62,002 bases of DNA from Nitrosovibrio sp. Nv4. Its GTDB lineage: Bacteria > Pseudomonadota > Gammaproteobacteria > Burkholderiales > SG8-39. Below, piece after piece: positions 1-7,990 of this stretch. The translations under genes were made by a program, and so were the position numbers. The notes under the pieces are model-generated. The model saw nothing but the letters and a program-made list of their open reading frames with translations, ran no database searches and had not been told where the DNA came from. Positions within the stretch are counted from its first letter, which is position 1. The number at the start of each line of letters is the position of its first letter. The stretch covers positions 1-62,002 of the forward strand of contig CAMDRF010000006.1 of the NCBI GenBank assembly GCA_945906765.1. The letters are read 5' to 3'.

Positions 1-1
1 G

Positions 2-301
2 CTGCTGCCGGTGGAAGATGTGCTGCAGATCGGCTTCAAGTGCTGCGGCGCGCTCGACTACGCCTTCAGCCAGGGCATCGTGCACCGCGACATCAAGCCC
101 GCCAACATCATGATCGTGCAGGGCACGGACGTGAAGATCGCGGATTTCGTCTCGCGCACGTTCCAGGAGCGCACGGCGCTGGAGAAGGAAGGCACGGAAG
201 CCTCGGGCTCGAAATCGCCCGAGGATTTCGCCGCGTTCATCGCGGAGGATGCGAAACTGTGGGCGCGGCTGGTGAAAGACTCGGGCGCAAAGGCGGACTG
301 A
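2..301 (+). pseudogene. Chimeric remnant: Ser/Thr kinase catalytic loop joined to a Bug receptor tail
   Basis: The open frame enters from the left edge of the window. Its first half reads as a eukaryotic-type Ser/Thr protein kinase around the catalytic loop (HRDIKPANI) and the start of the DFG region (VKIADF). Straight after ADF, where Gly of DFG is expected, the sequence becomes the C-terminal end of a Bug/TctC receptor (SPEDFAAFI, then LWARLVKDSGAKAD and stop). The kinase activation segment and C-lobe and the first roughly 270 residues of the receptor are missing. The join is in frame at about 148-155. A working kinase is not possible from this piece. The Bug tail is followed one base later by a complete Bug gene. 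Family recognition is by motif; the deletion is inferred. Confidence 0.7.
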
Positions 302-302
302 C

Positions 303-1265
303 ATGAAAAAAATTCTCTGGATTGCATTTGCAACTCTGCTCGTCGGTAGCGCGGCGGCCCAGGCGCCATTCCCGGGACGCCCGGTGTCGATGCTGGTGGG
401 CTTCGCGCCCGGCGGCGGCACCGACACCGCCTCGCGCATCATCGCCAAGAAGCTTGCCGAGAATCTCGGGCAGTCGGTGTCGGTGGAGAACAGGCCGGGC
501 GCCGGCGGCAACGTCGCGACCGAGATGGTGGCGCGGGCGGTGCCCGACGGCAGCGTGATTCTGCTCGCGTCGGTGGGCTCGCTCACGGTGACGCCCCACC
601 TGGTGGCGAAAATGCCCTACGACCCGTTCAAGGATCTCGCGCCGATCACCATGGCGGTGGTATTCCCGAACTACCTGGTCGTCCACCCGTCGCTCGGCGT
701 GAATACGCTCGCCGAGTTCGTCAAACTGGCGGCCGCGAAGCCCGGCACCATCAGCTACGGATCCTCGGGCATCGGCGGCGCGGGGCATCTTGCCGGCGAG
801 CTGTTCCGCATGATGGCGAAGATCGACATCGTGCACGTGCCTTACAAGGGCGGCGGGCCCGCGGTCACCGACCTGCTGGGCGGCCAGATCGGCGCGGTGT
901 TCGCCACGCCGGCCTCAGCCGGCGCGCAGGTCAAAGCCGGGAAAATCCGCGGGCTTGCCGTGACCGGCGCGGCACGTTCGCCCTCCATGCCCGAGGTGCC
1001 GACGATCGCGGAGTCCGGCTACCCCGGCTACGAGGCGACCAACTGGTATGCCTATGTGGCGCCGGCGAAGACGCCAAGGGACGTGATTGCGCGCTGGAAC
1101 CTGGAACTGGTGAAGGTGCTCAATTCGCCCGACATCCGCGAACAGCTGCACCACCACGGGTTTGAGCCGCAGCCCGGCTCGCCGGAGGCGCTGACGAAAT
1201 ACATGGAGCGCGAGTACGCGACCTGGGGCCGCGTGGTGAAGGAAGCGAAGATCACCGCGAACTGA
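303..1265 (+). CDS. Bug/TctC family tripartite tricarboxylate transporter receptor
   Basis: Predicted periplasmic substrate-binding protein of 320 residues, the normal size for the family. It has a signal peptide (MKKILWIAFATLLVGSAAAQA), the family hallmark PGGGTDTASR after strand one, ENRPGAGGN, and the ligand-loop motif VPYKGGGPAVTDLLGGQ, and it ends with the usual WGRVVKEAKI tail. Bug proteins bind small carboxylates or related solutes and either deliver them to a TctAB permease or act in sensing. No permease is encoded in the window, so the ligand and partner are unknown. The ATG lies one base after the stop of the chimeric remnant upstream, so translation may be coupled. Confidence 0.93.
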   Translation: MKKILWIAFATLLVGSAAAQAPFPGRPVSMLVGFAPGGGTDTASRIIAKKLAENLGQSVSVENRPGAGGNVATEMVARAVPDGSVILLASVGSLTVTPHLVAKMPYDPFKDLAPITMAVVFPNYLVVHPSLGVNTLAEFVKLAAAKPGTISYGSSGIGGAGHLAGELFRMMAKIDIVHVPYKGGGPAVTDLLGGQIGAVFATPASAGAQVKAGKIRGLAVTGAARSPSMPEVPTIAESGYPGYEATNWYAYVAPAKTPRDVIARWNLELVKVLNSPDIREQLHHHGFEPQPGSPEALTKYMEREYATWGRVVKEAKITAN

Positions 1266-1277
1266 AGCAGAACGCTG

Positions 1278-3563
1278 CTAGGCGCTCTTGCCGCGCAATG
1301 CCTGCCACACGCGCTCCGGCGTGGTGGGCATTTCGATGTTTTCCGTGCCGATCGCGTCCACGATCGCGTTCATCGCCGCGGCGAGCGCGCCCACGGTGCC
1401 GGCTTCGCCCGCGCCCTTGGCGCCGAGCGGGTTGAGTTTGGTCGGCACGGAGTTGTGACCCACCTCGAAGTTGCACAGGTCGCCGGCGCGCGGCATGGCG
1501 TAGTCCATGAACGAGGCGGTGAGCAGTTGGCCGGATTCCGGATCGTAGATGATTTGCTCCATGAGGATCTGGCCCAGGCCCTGCACGATGCCGCCAACCA
1601 CCTGGCCTTCCAGCGTCAGCGGGTTGATTTCGGTGCCAACGTCGTCGACGACGACGTAATTGAGAAGCTTGATGCTGCCGGTATCCGGATCCACTTCGAC
1701 TTCGCAGACATGCGTGCCGTTCGGGAAGGTTTCCTGCACGGGCGAGAAGGTGCCGTGCTCGACCAGGCCCGGCTCAATGCCGGCGGGCAGGGGCGCCGTG
1801 CCGTAGGCGGCGCGCGCGATCTCTTTCCAGGTCACGCCGCGGTCGGTGCCGGCGATGGCGAAGCGCCCGGCAGCGAACGCGATGTCGGCATCGGCGGCCT
1901 CGAGCAGGTGCGCGGCGATGCGCTTGCCCTTGGCGATCGCCTTGTCCGCGGCAAGCCACACCGCGCTGCCGCCGATCGCGGCGGAGCGCGAGCCGAAGCT
2001 GCCCGCGCCGTAGGCCACCGCGTCGGTGTCGCCGTCCATCACGCGCAGGTCCGCCTGCGCCAGGCCCAGGCGGCTGCCGGCGATCTGCCGGTACATGGTT
2101 TCGTGGCCCTGGCCCTGGCTCTTGGTGCCCACCATCAGCGTCGCCGTGCCGCCGGGCTCGAAGCGCAGCTCGGCGTATTCCATGCCCGGCGCGGCCGCAC
2201 GCTCGATGGCATTGGCGAGGCCTATTCCTCTAAGTTTTCCTTTTGATCTTGAAATTTCTTTTCGTGAGGAAAAATCGGACCACTTGGCGAGTGCCAGCGC
2301 CTTGTCCATCCCTTTTTCAAACTCTCCGCAATCGTAGGTAAAGGTAATCGCAGTCTTGTACGGCATCGCCGAGGGCGGGATCAGGTTGCGGCGCCGCAGT
2401 TCGATGCGGTCGACGCCGAGTTCACGCGCCGCGTCGTCGATCAGGCGCTCGAGGATGTAGATCGCTTCGGGCCGGCCGTTGCCGCGGTACGGCGCCAGCG
2501 GGCTGGTGTGGCTGAGGACGCCGGTGACAGTGACGTGCGCCGCGGGCAGCAGGTACATGCCGGCGAGCGAGCCCAGATTGGCGAAACCGGGCAGCAGGTT
2601 GCGGTCGGTGGAGACGTAGGCGCCGAGCGCGCTGGCGTTGCGCACGCGCAGGCCGATGAAGCGGTTGTCGGCGTCGAGCGCGAGTTCAGCTTCGCTCGCG
2701 ACATCGCGCGCGTGTTCGTCGGCAAGGGGCGCCTCGCTGCGCTCGCAGGTCCATTTCACCGGGCGGCCGAGCTTGCGCGCGAGCCACAGCACGATGCGAT
2801 GTTCCAGGTGGGCCCAGCCCTTGGCGCCGAACGCGCCGCCGACGTCGTTGGTGACGACGCGGATGCGGTGCTCCGGCACCTTCAGCAGGCCGGCGAGCAC
2901 CTCGCGCACGCGGTGCGGGTACTGCACGTCGCAATGCAGCGTATAGCGTCCGTCGCCCTTGTCCCACGCGCCCAGCGCGCCGCGCGGCTCGAGGAACTGC
3001 GCGTGCACGCGCGAGATCGCGTAGCTGCGCTTGACGACGCGCGCCGCGCGCGCGAACGCGGCATCGGTCGCAGCCTTGTTGCCGACCTCGAACACGTTGC
3101 TGATGTTGTCCGGGCATTCATCCCACACCGCGCCATCCACCGGCAGGGCGTCGTATTCCACTTCGACCAGGTCGGCGGCGTCCTTTGCCTGCGCCACGGT
3201 CTCGGCCACCACGGCCGCGACCGGCTCGCCGACATGGCGCACCTTGTCCTTCGCCAGGCCGGGGTGCGCGCGCCAAAACATGGGCGAGCCGTCCGGGCGG
3301 CTGCGCTTGATGCTGGGCGCGGTGGTGCCGACGCCGTCGCGCTCCAGGTCCGCCACCGTGAAGACGCCGAGCACGCCGGGCGCGGCAAGCGCCGCGGCGG
3401 CGTCGATCGAAACGATCTTCGCGTGTGGGTGGGGCGAGCGCAGCAATACGAGGTGGACCTGGCCGGGAGCCGCAAGATCGTTGACATAGCGGCCCTCGCC
3501 GCGCAGCAGGCGCGGGTCCTCGAAGCGCGAAACGGATTGACCGATGCCGAAGTGTTCATTCAT
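1278..3563 (-). CDS. Xanthine dehydrogenase-family molybdopterin-binding large subunit (CoxL-like)
   Basis: A 761-residue molybdenum hydroxylase large subunit that looks complete. The N-terminal a/b hammerhead domain (about 20-125) starts with GIGQSVSRFEDPRLLRGEGR. Molybdenum cofactor domains follow, with GGAFGAKG, PYRGNGRPEA and, near the end, LGAKGAGEAGTVGALAA. The active-site loop PYRGNGR is the form II type, not the Cys-containing loop of true CO dehydrogenase, so a purine or aldehyde-type substrate is more likely. The FAD and 2Fe-2S subunits that normally accompany it are not in the window, which makes this an orphan large subunit. A short AT-rich patch at about 2222-2290 encodes a Ser/Lys-rich surface stretch without breaking the frame. 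Confidence 0.9.
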   Translation of the reverse strand: MNEHFGIGQSVSRFEDPRLLRGEGRYVNDLAAPGQVHLVLLRSPHPHAKIVSIDAAAALAAPGVLGVFTVADLERDGVGTTAPSIKRSRPDGSPMFWRAHPGLAKDKVRHVGEPVAAVVAETVAQAKDAADLVEVEYDALPVDGAVWDECPDNISNVFEVGNKAATDAAFARAARVVKRSYAISRVHAQFLEPRGALGAWDKGDGRYTLHCDVQYPHRVREVLAGLLKVPEHRIRVVTNDVGGAFGAKGWAHLEHRIVLWLARKLGRPVKWTCERSEAPLADEHARDVASEAELALDADNRFIGLRVRNASALGAYVSTDRNLLPGFANLGSLAGMYLLPAAHVTVTGVLSHTSPLAPYRGNGRPEAIYILERLIDDAARELGVDRIELRRRNLIPPSAMPYKTAITFTYDCGEFEKGMDKALALAKWSDFSSRKEISRSKGKLRGIGLANAIERAAAPGMEYAELRFEPGGTATLMVGTKSQGQGHETMYRQIAGSRLGLAQADLRVMDGDTDAVAYGAGSFGSRSAAIGGSAVWLAADKAIAKGKRIAAHLLEAADADIAFAAGRFAIAGTDRGVTWKEIARAAYGTAPLPAGIEPGLVEHGTFSPVQETFPNGTHVCEVEVDPDTGSIKLLNYVVVDDVGTEINPLTLEGQVVGGIVQGLGQILMEQIIYDPESGQLLTASFMDYAMPRAGDLCNFEVGHNSVPTKLNPLGAKGAGEAGTVGALAAAMNAIVDAIGTENIEMPTTPERVWQALRGKSA

Positions 3564-3593
3564 AGTGTCCGCATTCTAGATTGGCATCGCGAC

Positions 3594-3815
3594 CATGGCC
3601 TACAAGCTTTTCGACCTTTCCGGCAAGACAGCGCTGATCACCGGCGGCAACGGCGGCATCGGCCTCGGCATGGCCGAAGCGCTCGCCCAATCGGGCGCCG
3701 CGGTGTGCATCTGGGGCACGAACGCGGAAAAGAATGCCGCCGCGCCGGCGTCAAATCCTTCACCGAGATGACCACCGAGGAATGGAAACGCGTGACCCGC
3801 GTCAACCTCGACACC
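3594..3815 (+). pseudogene. Short-chain dehydrogenase remnant (N-terminus joined to a mid-piece)
   Basis: From the ATG at 3594 the frame gives a typical SDR start, with the cofactor-binding motif TGGNGGIG and the helix that follows, ending near NAEKNAA at about 3742. A different frame then continues with a later SDR segment (FTEMTTEEWKRVTRVNLD), which normally lies more than 60 residues further on, just before the catalytic Ser. NAD-binding strands 3-4, the catalytic Ser/Tyr/Lys and the whole C-terminus are missing. The N-terminus resembles the intact SDR at 7223-7972. At VNLD the sequence runs directly into a PIN-domain start. Not functional as an oxidoreductase. Confidence 0.75.
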
Positions 3816-4018
3816 AACGTCCTGCTGAGCGCGCTGCGCACGGACACCAGCGCGCCGGCGACTCGCCGGACCCGGGCGACGAGTACCTGATCGCGATGGC
3901 CCTCGCCGCCGGCGCGGATTATCTGGTCACCGGCGACCAGCCCTTGCTTGCGCTCAGGCGCATCGCCGTGACGCGGTTCGTTTCGCCGCGCCGGTTCTCG
4001 GCGATACTGGCTCGCTGA
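3811..4018 (+). pseudogene. PIN-domain (VapC-like) toxin remnant
   Basis: LDTNVLLSALRTD at about 3811-3846 is the standard first strand of a PIN-domain ribonuclease, including the first catalytic Asp. Out of frame from it, the C-terminal PIN segment DSPDPGDEYLIAMALAAGA, then YLVTGD and the strand ending in RRFSAILAR and stop, runs from about 3865 to 4018. The middle of the domain, which carries further acidic residues, is absent. The first LD is shared with the end of the SDR remnant, so the SDR-PIN join falls on sequence common to both families. No antitoxin gene is seen next to it. Confidence 0.7.
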
Positions 4019-4046
4019 GCGCGGACCGGCCGCTAACGGATATCTT

Positions 4047-4710
4047 GTGAGCATGAAAGAACTCGTCGCGAAACTCGAAGGCCTGCTGCGGCTGCGGTCC
4101 ATTCCGTTCGGCATGAAGCTCTACGAAACTGTCGCGGAGATGGAGGCGATTCCGAAGATCCGGCGGCCGAAGGAATCGGTGCACACGCTCGATCAGATCG
4201 TCGCGCAGGCGGCGCGTCTCGGGTGGACCGTCGGCATCACCACGAGCGATCTCGTCGGCGACCAGTGCCGCTCGGTGGTGGGCCTCGGCGGTCAGGATGA
4301 AAAATGGTTCTCGGGCCAGCACATGACTGGCGTCTGGTTCGCAACGCAGGTGGATGCCTCAGCGCAACAGAGGGCGATGAACGTGGTGCCGGCCGGCAAA
4401 TACAAAGCGCTTGCGGTGGCGCCGCTTGCCTCCGGAAGGCTCGATCCGCCCGACATCGCGCTCTTCTACGCCACGCCGGGCGCTGCGCACGCGCGAGCCG
4501 AGCCTGTCGATTCCCTGCTTCGCCGAGCGCCGCTACGGCGGCGTGCTGGACGACGAGATGCTGATGGCGCTGCCCCCCGACGATCTCGAGAAGGCCATCA
4601 CAGGGATGGAAGCGCTGGCGAAGAACGGTTTCCGCTATCCGTTCGCGCAATACGGCATCCAGCAGGACGTGCGTGCCGGGATGGCGGTCAGCTACCCGGA
4701 CCGCAAGTAA
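4047..4710 (+). pseudogene. DUF169 family protein with internal deletion and frameshift
   Basis: Frame one (GTG 4047 or ATG 4053) gives a good DUF169 N-terminus of about 145 residues, including RSIPFGMKLYETV, HTLDQIVAQAARLGWTVGI and DIALFYATPG. At about 4480-4500 the reading moves to another frame, which gives the DUF169 C-terminus (EPSLSIPCFAERRYGGVLDD through QYGIQQDVRAGMAVSYPDRK and stop at 4710). The segment that usually links them is gone. If translated from the first start, the product would run out of frame to 4868. DUF169 proteins have no firm biochemical role that can be given here. Family assignment is from remembered sequence pattern. Confidence 0.75.
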
Positions 4711-4720
4711 ATAGTCAGCG

Positions 4721-5638
4721 CTATCCGCCCGGTACGCCGACAGCCACCGGCCGCATCGCGGCGCCGGCTTTGCCGGCGAGCATGCCCTCGGGCACCGGGT
4801 CGATAAACGGGGTATCGAGGCCGATCGCGACGATGCGCTTGTCGCCGAGGTACTTTGCCGCGTCGTAGGAAAGTCCCGGCGCTTTCGAGTAGTACTGCTT
4901 GTCGGTGTCCGGATCCTTCCAGTAATCGCCCCAGTCGGTGCGCACATAGACCACGTCGCCGGGCAGGATGCCGCGCTTGGACAGGCCCTGCGCCTTCAGC
5001 ATCGCCTCGATGTGGCTCGCGGTGACGGTCTCTCCGGCCTTCATCGGCTGGCCACCGCCCACCAGCGCCTTCGCGTCGAGCACCACGGCGCTGGTAATGA
5101 TGGGCTGGATCATCTCGATGCCCAGCTTGAGCAGCGGCGAGTCCGGCGTCGGCTTCACTTCCTTCTGCGTGAAGCCGCCGTAGTAGCGCGCACCCTCGGT
5201 GGGCAGCGGCGCCTTGCCGTCCCAGGCCTGCGGCAGGTAGCCGAAGTGGCCGAGCGCGTCGATCTGCGTGCCTTGCTGGCCGGGTTCGGCGCCTTCGCCC
5301 AGGCTCTCCATGTTGAATACCTGCGAGGTGCCGGGAATTCCAGCGCTTCCCTTGGGTTTGGTGAGGTAGGGGCCGCTGAAACCCGACAGCGGCATGGTGG
5401 CGGAGCGGATATACGACAGCTCGTAGGTCTGCGCCTTCGGCTGCGACATGTGCCAGGCGCAGCGCGCCATGGTGCCGGCGCCCAGGGTGTTGGCCATGCC
5501 CCACTGGTCACCCGGAAGCCAGGGCGGCGCAGCCGTGTTCTTCTTCGATTGGGCGATGACGCTCGCGGGTTCCGCGGCGAGCAGCGGCGCCGCGCAGAGG
5601 GCGATCGAAAGCGCCATGACCGTTTTATGCAGATTCAT
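4721..5638 (-). CDS. Cyclase family protein (kynurenine formamidase-like), exported, probably shortened
   Basis: 305 residues with a signal peptide (ALSIALCAAPLLAAEPA) and a strong ribosome site (AGGAGG) before the ATG at 5638. The PF04199 metal-binding signature is present as QIDALGHFG, with PGDVVYVRTDWGDYW later, so a metal-dependent hydrolase fold is likely. Near the end, TPFIDPVPEGMLAGKAGAA passes directly to RPVAVGVPGG. Relatives usually carry a further segment here, including a His-rich HHxML stretch and LENLNL, before that last strand. I infer an in-frame internal loss of about 50 residues near 4765-4775, which would remove a conserved part of the active-site region. The gene is kept as a CDS because the frame is intact. 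Confidence 0.75.
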   Translation of the reverse strand: MNLHKTVMALSIALCAAPLLAAEPASVIAQSKKNTAAPPWLPGDQWGMANTLGAGTMARCAWHMSQPKAQTYELSYIRSATMPLSGFSGPYLTKPKGSAGIPGTSQVFNMESLGEGAEPGQQGTQIDALGHFGYLPQAWDGKAPLPTEGARYYGGFTQKEVKPTPDSPLLKLGIEMIQPIITSAVVLDAKALVGGGQPMKAGETVTASHIEAMLKAQGLSKRGILPGDVVYVRTDWGDYWKDPDTDKQYYSKAPGLSYDAAKYLGDKRIVAIGLDTPFIDPVPEGMLAGKAGAAMRPVAVGVPGG

Positions 5639-5646
5639 GATTCCTC

Positions 5647-6060
5647 CTATTGAAGTTTGATGCCGAGATCGCGAATTATCTTGCCCCACTTGTCCTGCTC
5701 CGATTTGAGGAACGTGGTGAGCGCCTCCGGCGGGCGCATACAGGCCGAACCAGCCCAGCACTTCGAAGCCTTCCAGGCCCATGCCGGTTTCCGACACGGT
5801 TGGCAAATCCGGCAGCAGCGGCGTGCGCTTCGCGCTGGAGACCGCGAGCGCGCGCAGCGTGCCCTTCTTCCCGTGCGGCGTCATCACCGCGACGTTCTTC
5901 CGAGGCGCTCGCTCAATCCCTGCGCGACGAGGCGCCCGATCACGTCAGTGGTGCCGCCGGGCGGAAAGCCGACCACCACGCGCACCGTCTGGCTTGGGTA
6001 TTGCGCCGGCGCCGCGAACGGCAGGCACAGCAAAATTAACGCGATAAAACGCGATAGCAT
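5647..6060 (-). pseudogene. Bug/TctC receptor remnant with two internal deletions
   Basis: Starts at ATG 6060 behind a GGAGGAG site with a normal Bug signal peptide (MLSRFIALILLCLPFAAPAQ) and first strand (VRVVVGFPPGGTTDVIGRL). Near 5900 the frame changes and the sequence jumps to the segment that normally lies around residue 215 (TLRALAVSSAKRTPLLPDLP, then LEGFEVLGWFGLYAPAG). At about 5730-5745 it changes frame again, to the final helix EALTTFLKSEQDKWGKIIRD, with a stop at 5647. About two thirds of the receptor is missing. It lies directly upstream of, and on the same strand as, the cyclase gene, a pairing that suggests an original receptor-enzyme operon. Confidence 0.8.
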
Positions 6061-6098
6061 CGGATGAACTCCTCCCGTGGCGCAGAGTATCACCACCG

Positions 6099-6593
6099 AT
6101 GAAGAAGAAAAGCCCCGTCAGATTGAGGCCGCCGCGTGCCGGCGACATGGGGCGCGTGGTTCAGCTTCATGGCGAACTCTACGCCACGGAATTCGGCTAC
6201 GACACGACGTTCGAAGCGCTGGTGGCCGAGATCGCCGCCGGCTTCGTGCGCGAATTCAAGCCGAAGTTCGAGCGCTGCTGGATCGCGCAAATGAACGGAG
6301 AAGTCGTGGGATCTGTTTTTCTCGTCCGCAAATCGCCCAAAGTGTCGAAGCTGCGCCTGCTCATCATTCATCCCAAGGCGCGCGGGCAGGGCCTCGGCAG
6401 GCGCCTGACCCGCGCCTGCATCGCTTTCGCGCGGCGCGCCGGTTACAAGAAGATGGTGCTCTGGACGCAGAGCCACCTCGCCGCGGCGCGGGGCATCTAT
6501 CAAACAGAAGGATTCCGAAAAGTATCCAGTAAGAAGCACCGCAGCTTCGGCAAGCGTTTGGTGGCAGAGGTGTGGGAATTGAGGCTTTATTGA
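6099..6593 (+). CDS. GNAT family N-acetyltransferase
   Basis: 164 residues, a single GNAT domain. The acetyl-CoA-binding region is clear: LRLLIIHPKARGQGLGRRLT carries the Q/RxxGxG/A pyrophosphate loop. The C-terminal strand has the usual YQTEGFRKVSSKKHRSFGK pattern. It has a basic N-terminus and no signal peptide, so it is cytoplasmic. It is divergent from the Bug remnant, with under 40 bases between them. Relatives with this form are often fused to or encoded beside MarR regulators, but no regulator is attached here. The substrate is unknown. Confidence 0.85.
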   Translation: MKKKSPVRLRPPRAGDMGRVVQLHGELYATEFGYDTTFEALVAEIAAGFVREFKPKFERCWIAQMNGEVVGSVFLVRKSPKVSKLRLLIIHPKARGQGLGRRLTRACIAFARRAGYKKMVLWTQSHLAAARGIYQTEGFRKVSSKKHRSFGKRLVAEVWELRLY

Positions 6594-6621
6594 CGTTAGT
6601 CATGCCACACGTTACTATCCG

Positions 6622-6906
6622 TTGGTGCCGATCAGGACGTTCAAGTGCGCCGAAACTGTGGCCCTGTTCCGGCTCCAGCGCGTCGCTCGATTCGTGAATA
6701 TCGAGCGCCCGGCGCTTCGCAAGCTCAAGCAGTTGGACCTGGCGCGGCGTATCGACGATATGCGTGCGCCCCCGGCGAACCGGCTTGAGCTTCTGAAGGG
6801 CAATCGGGCCGGACAATGGAGCGTTCGCGTGAACGACCAGTTCCGGATCTGCTTTCGCTGGCAGGGCGCCGGCGCGGAAGATGTCGAGATCGTGGACTAT
6901 CACTGA
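6622..6906 (+). CDS. higB: HigB-family toxin (RelE-like mRNA interferase)
   Basis: About 94 residues, the size of HigB toxins. The recognisable blocks are FKCAETVALF, RFVNIERPALRKLKQLDLAR, PPANRLELLKGNRAGQWSVR and the C-terminal RICFRWQGAGAEDVEIVDYH. HigB cleaves mRNA on the ribosome and is neutralised by HigA, whose gene follows 11 bases downstream. This toxin-first order is typical for HigBA. The start is TTG 6622 or GTG 6625; no ATG fits the conserved N-terminus. Autoregulation by HigA on the short upstream region is expected from the family. No operator was resolved. Confidence 0.9.
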   Translation: MVPIRTFKCAETVALFRLQRVARFVNIERPALRKLKQLDLARRIDDMRAPPANRLELLKGNRAGQWSVRVNDQFRICFRWQGAGAEDVEIVDYH

Positions 6907-6917
6907 CGGAGACAGGC

Positions 6918-7226
6918 ATGAGCAGAAAACTGAAACCCGTTTCCCCCGGCGAGATGCTGGCGGAGGAGTTCCTGAAACCGTTGGGCATGAGCAACTACCG
7001 GCTGGCGAAGGAGATCGGAGTGCCCGCGCAGCGCATCGGCGACATACTCGCCGGCAAACGTGCCATCACCGCCGATACCGATCTTCGACTGTGCCGGTTC
7101 TTCGGCCTTTCGGATGGCTGGTGGCTGCGCCTTCAGGCCGACTACGATACCGAAATCGCGAAGGCGGATCTTGCAAAGACCTTGGCGAAGATCAAACCCT
7201 GGGCGCCAGCGGCGTCTGTGTCCTAG
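6918..7226 (+). CDS. higA: HigA-family antitoxin (XRE helix-turn-helix)
   Basis: 102 residues with an XRE-type helix-turn-helix (LAKEIGVPAQRIGDILAGKR) preceded by the HigA signature PGEMLAEEFLKPLGMSNYRLA and followed by WWLRLQADYDTEIA. It binds and neutralises HigB and represses the operon. The ATG at 6918 follows the higB stop after 11 bases with GGAGACAGG before it. Its stop codon overlaps the stop of the convergent SDR gene in the four-base palindrome CTAG at 7223-7226, so no room is left for a terminator between them. Confidence 0.92.
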   Translation: MSRKLKPVSPGEMLAEEFLKPLGMSNYRLAKEIGVPAQRIGDILAGKRAITADTDLRLCRFFGLSDGWWLRLQADYDTEIAKADLAKTLAKIKPWAPAASVS

Positions 7227-7972
7227 CCTTGTACTGAATATCCCCCATCCACCGGAATCGCGGTGCCGGTGAGGAAGTCCGAAGCAGTACTCGCAAGAAA
7301 TACCGCAATGCCCGCGAAGTCGCCCGGATCGCCCCAGCGGCCGGCGGGCGTGCGCGCGAGCACGCGCTCGTGCAGGCCCTCGACCTGCTGGCGCGCGCCG
7401 CGCGTGAGGTCGGTGTCGATCCAGCCCGGCAGCACCGCGTTGACCTGGATATTGTCCTTCGCCCAGGCGCAGGCCATGGCGCGCGTCATCTGCACGATGC
7501 CGCCCTTGGAGGCGGCGTAGGGCGTGGTGAAGGAAGCGCCGAAGATCGACATCATGGAGCCGATGTTGATCACCTTGCCGCCGCCGTTCTTCATCATTTC
7601 CGGATAGGCGGCCTGCGAGCAGACGAAGGCGCTGGTGAGGTTGCTGTCCATCACGCGACGCCATTCGTCCAGGGTGTAATCCTGCGGTTGCTTGCGGATG
7701 TTGATGCCGGCGTTGTTGACCAGTATGTCGAGCCGGCCAAGCTGCGCCACGGTATTGCGCGCCAGCGCGCGGCAGTCGGCTTCCTTCAGCACGTCCACCT
7801 CGATCACGATGCCGTCGATTTCCTTCGCGGCGGCGGCACTTTTCTGCGCGTTGCGGCCCGCGACGACCACTTTCGCGCCGGCGGCGGCGAGACCCCGCGC
7901 CATGCCCAGGCCGATGCCGCCGTTGCCGCCAGTGACGACCGCTACGCGGCCGCTTAGATCGAAAGCCTTCAT
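7223..7972 (-). CDS. Short-chain dehydrogenase/reductase (classical SDR)
   Basis: 249 residues, a complete classical SDR. Cofactor motif TGGNGGIG (about residues 15-22), NNAG (about 87-90), catalytic Ser in GSMMS, YAASK active-site motif, and the C-terminal PVDGGYSVQG. The nearby sequence pattern favours a beta-hydroxyacyl or sugar/alcohol type NAD(P)-dependent oxidoreductase; the substrate is not readable. AAGGAG lies just before the ATG. It probably forms a unit with the dehalogenase gene 18 bases upstream. The broken SDR at 3594 has a very similar N-terminus and may be a paralogue. Confidence 0.92.
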   Translation of the reverse strand: MKAFDLSGRVAVVTGGNGGIGLGMARGLAAAGAKVVVAGRNAQKSAAAAKEIDGIVIEVDVLKEADCRALARNTVAQLGRLDILVNNAGINIRKQPQDYTLDEWRRVMDSNLTSAFVCSQAAYPEMMKNGGGKVINIGSMMSIFGASFTTPYAASKGGIVQMTRAMACAWAKDNIQVNAVLPGWIDTDLTRGARQQVEGLHERVLARTPAGRWGDPGDFAGIAVFLASTASDFLTGTAIPVDGGYSVQG

Positions 7973-7990
7973 GCAATTCTCCTTTTGACG

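Noticed and set aside
1278-3563. Aerobic carbon monoxide dehydrogenase large subunit
   Set aside because: The active-site loop is PYRGNGR rather than the Cys-containing form I loop, and no coxM or coxS lies nearby.
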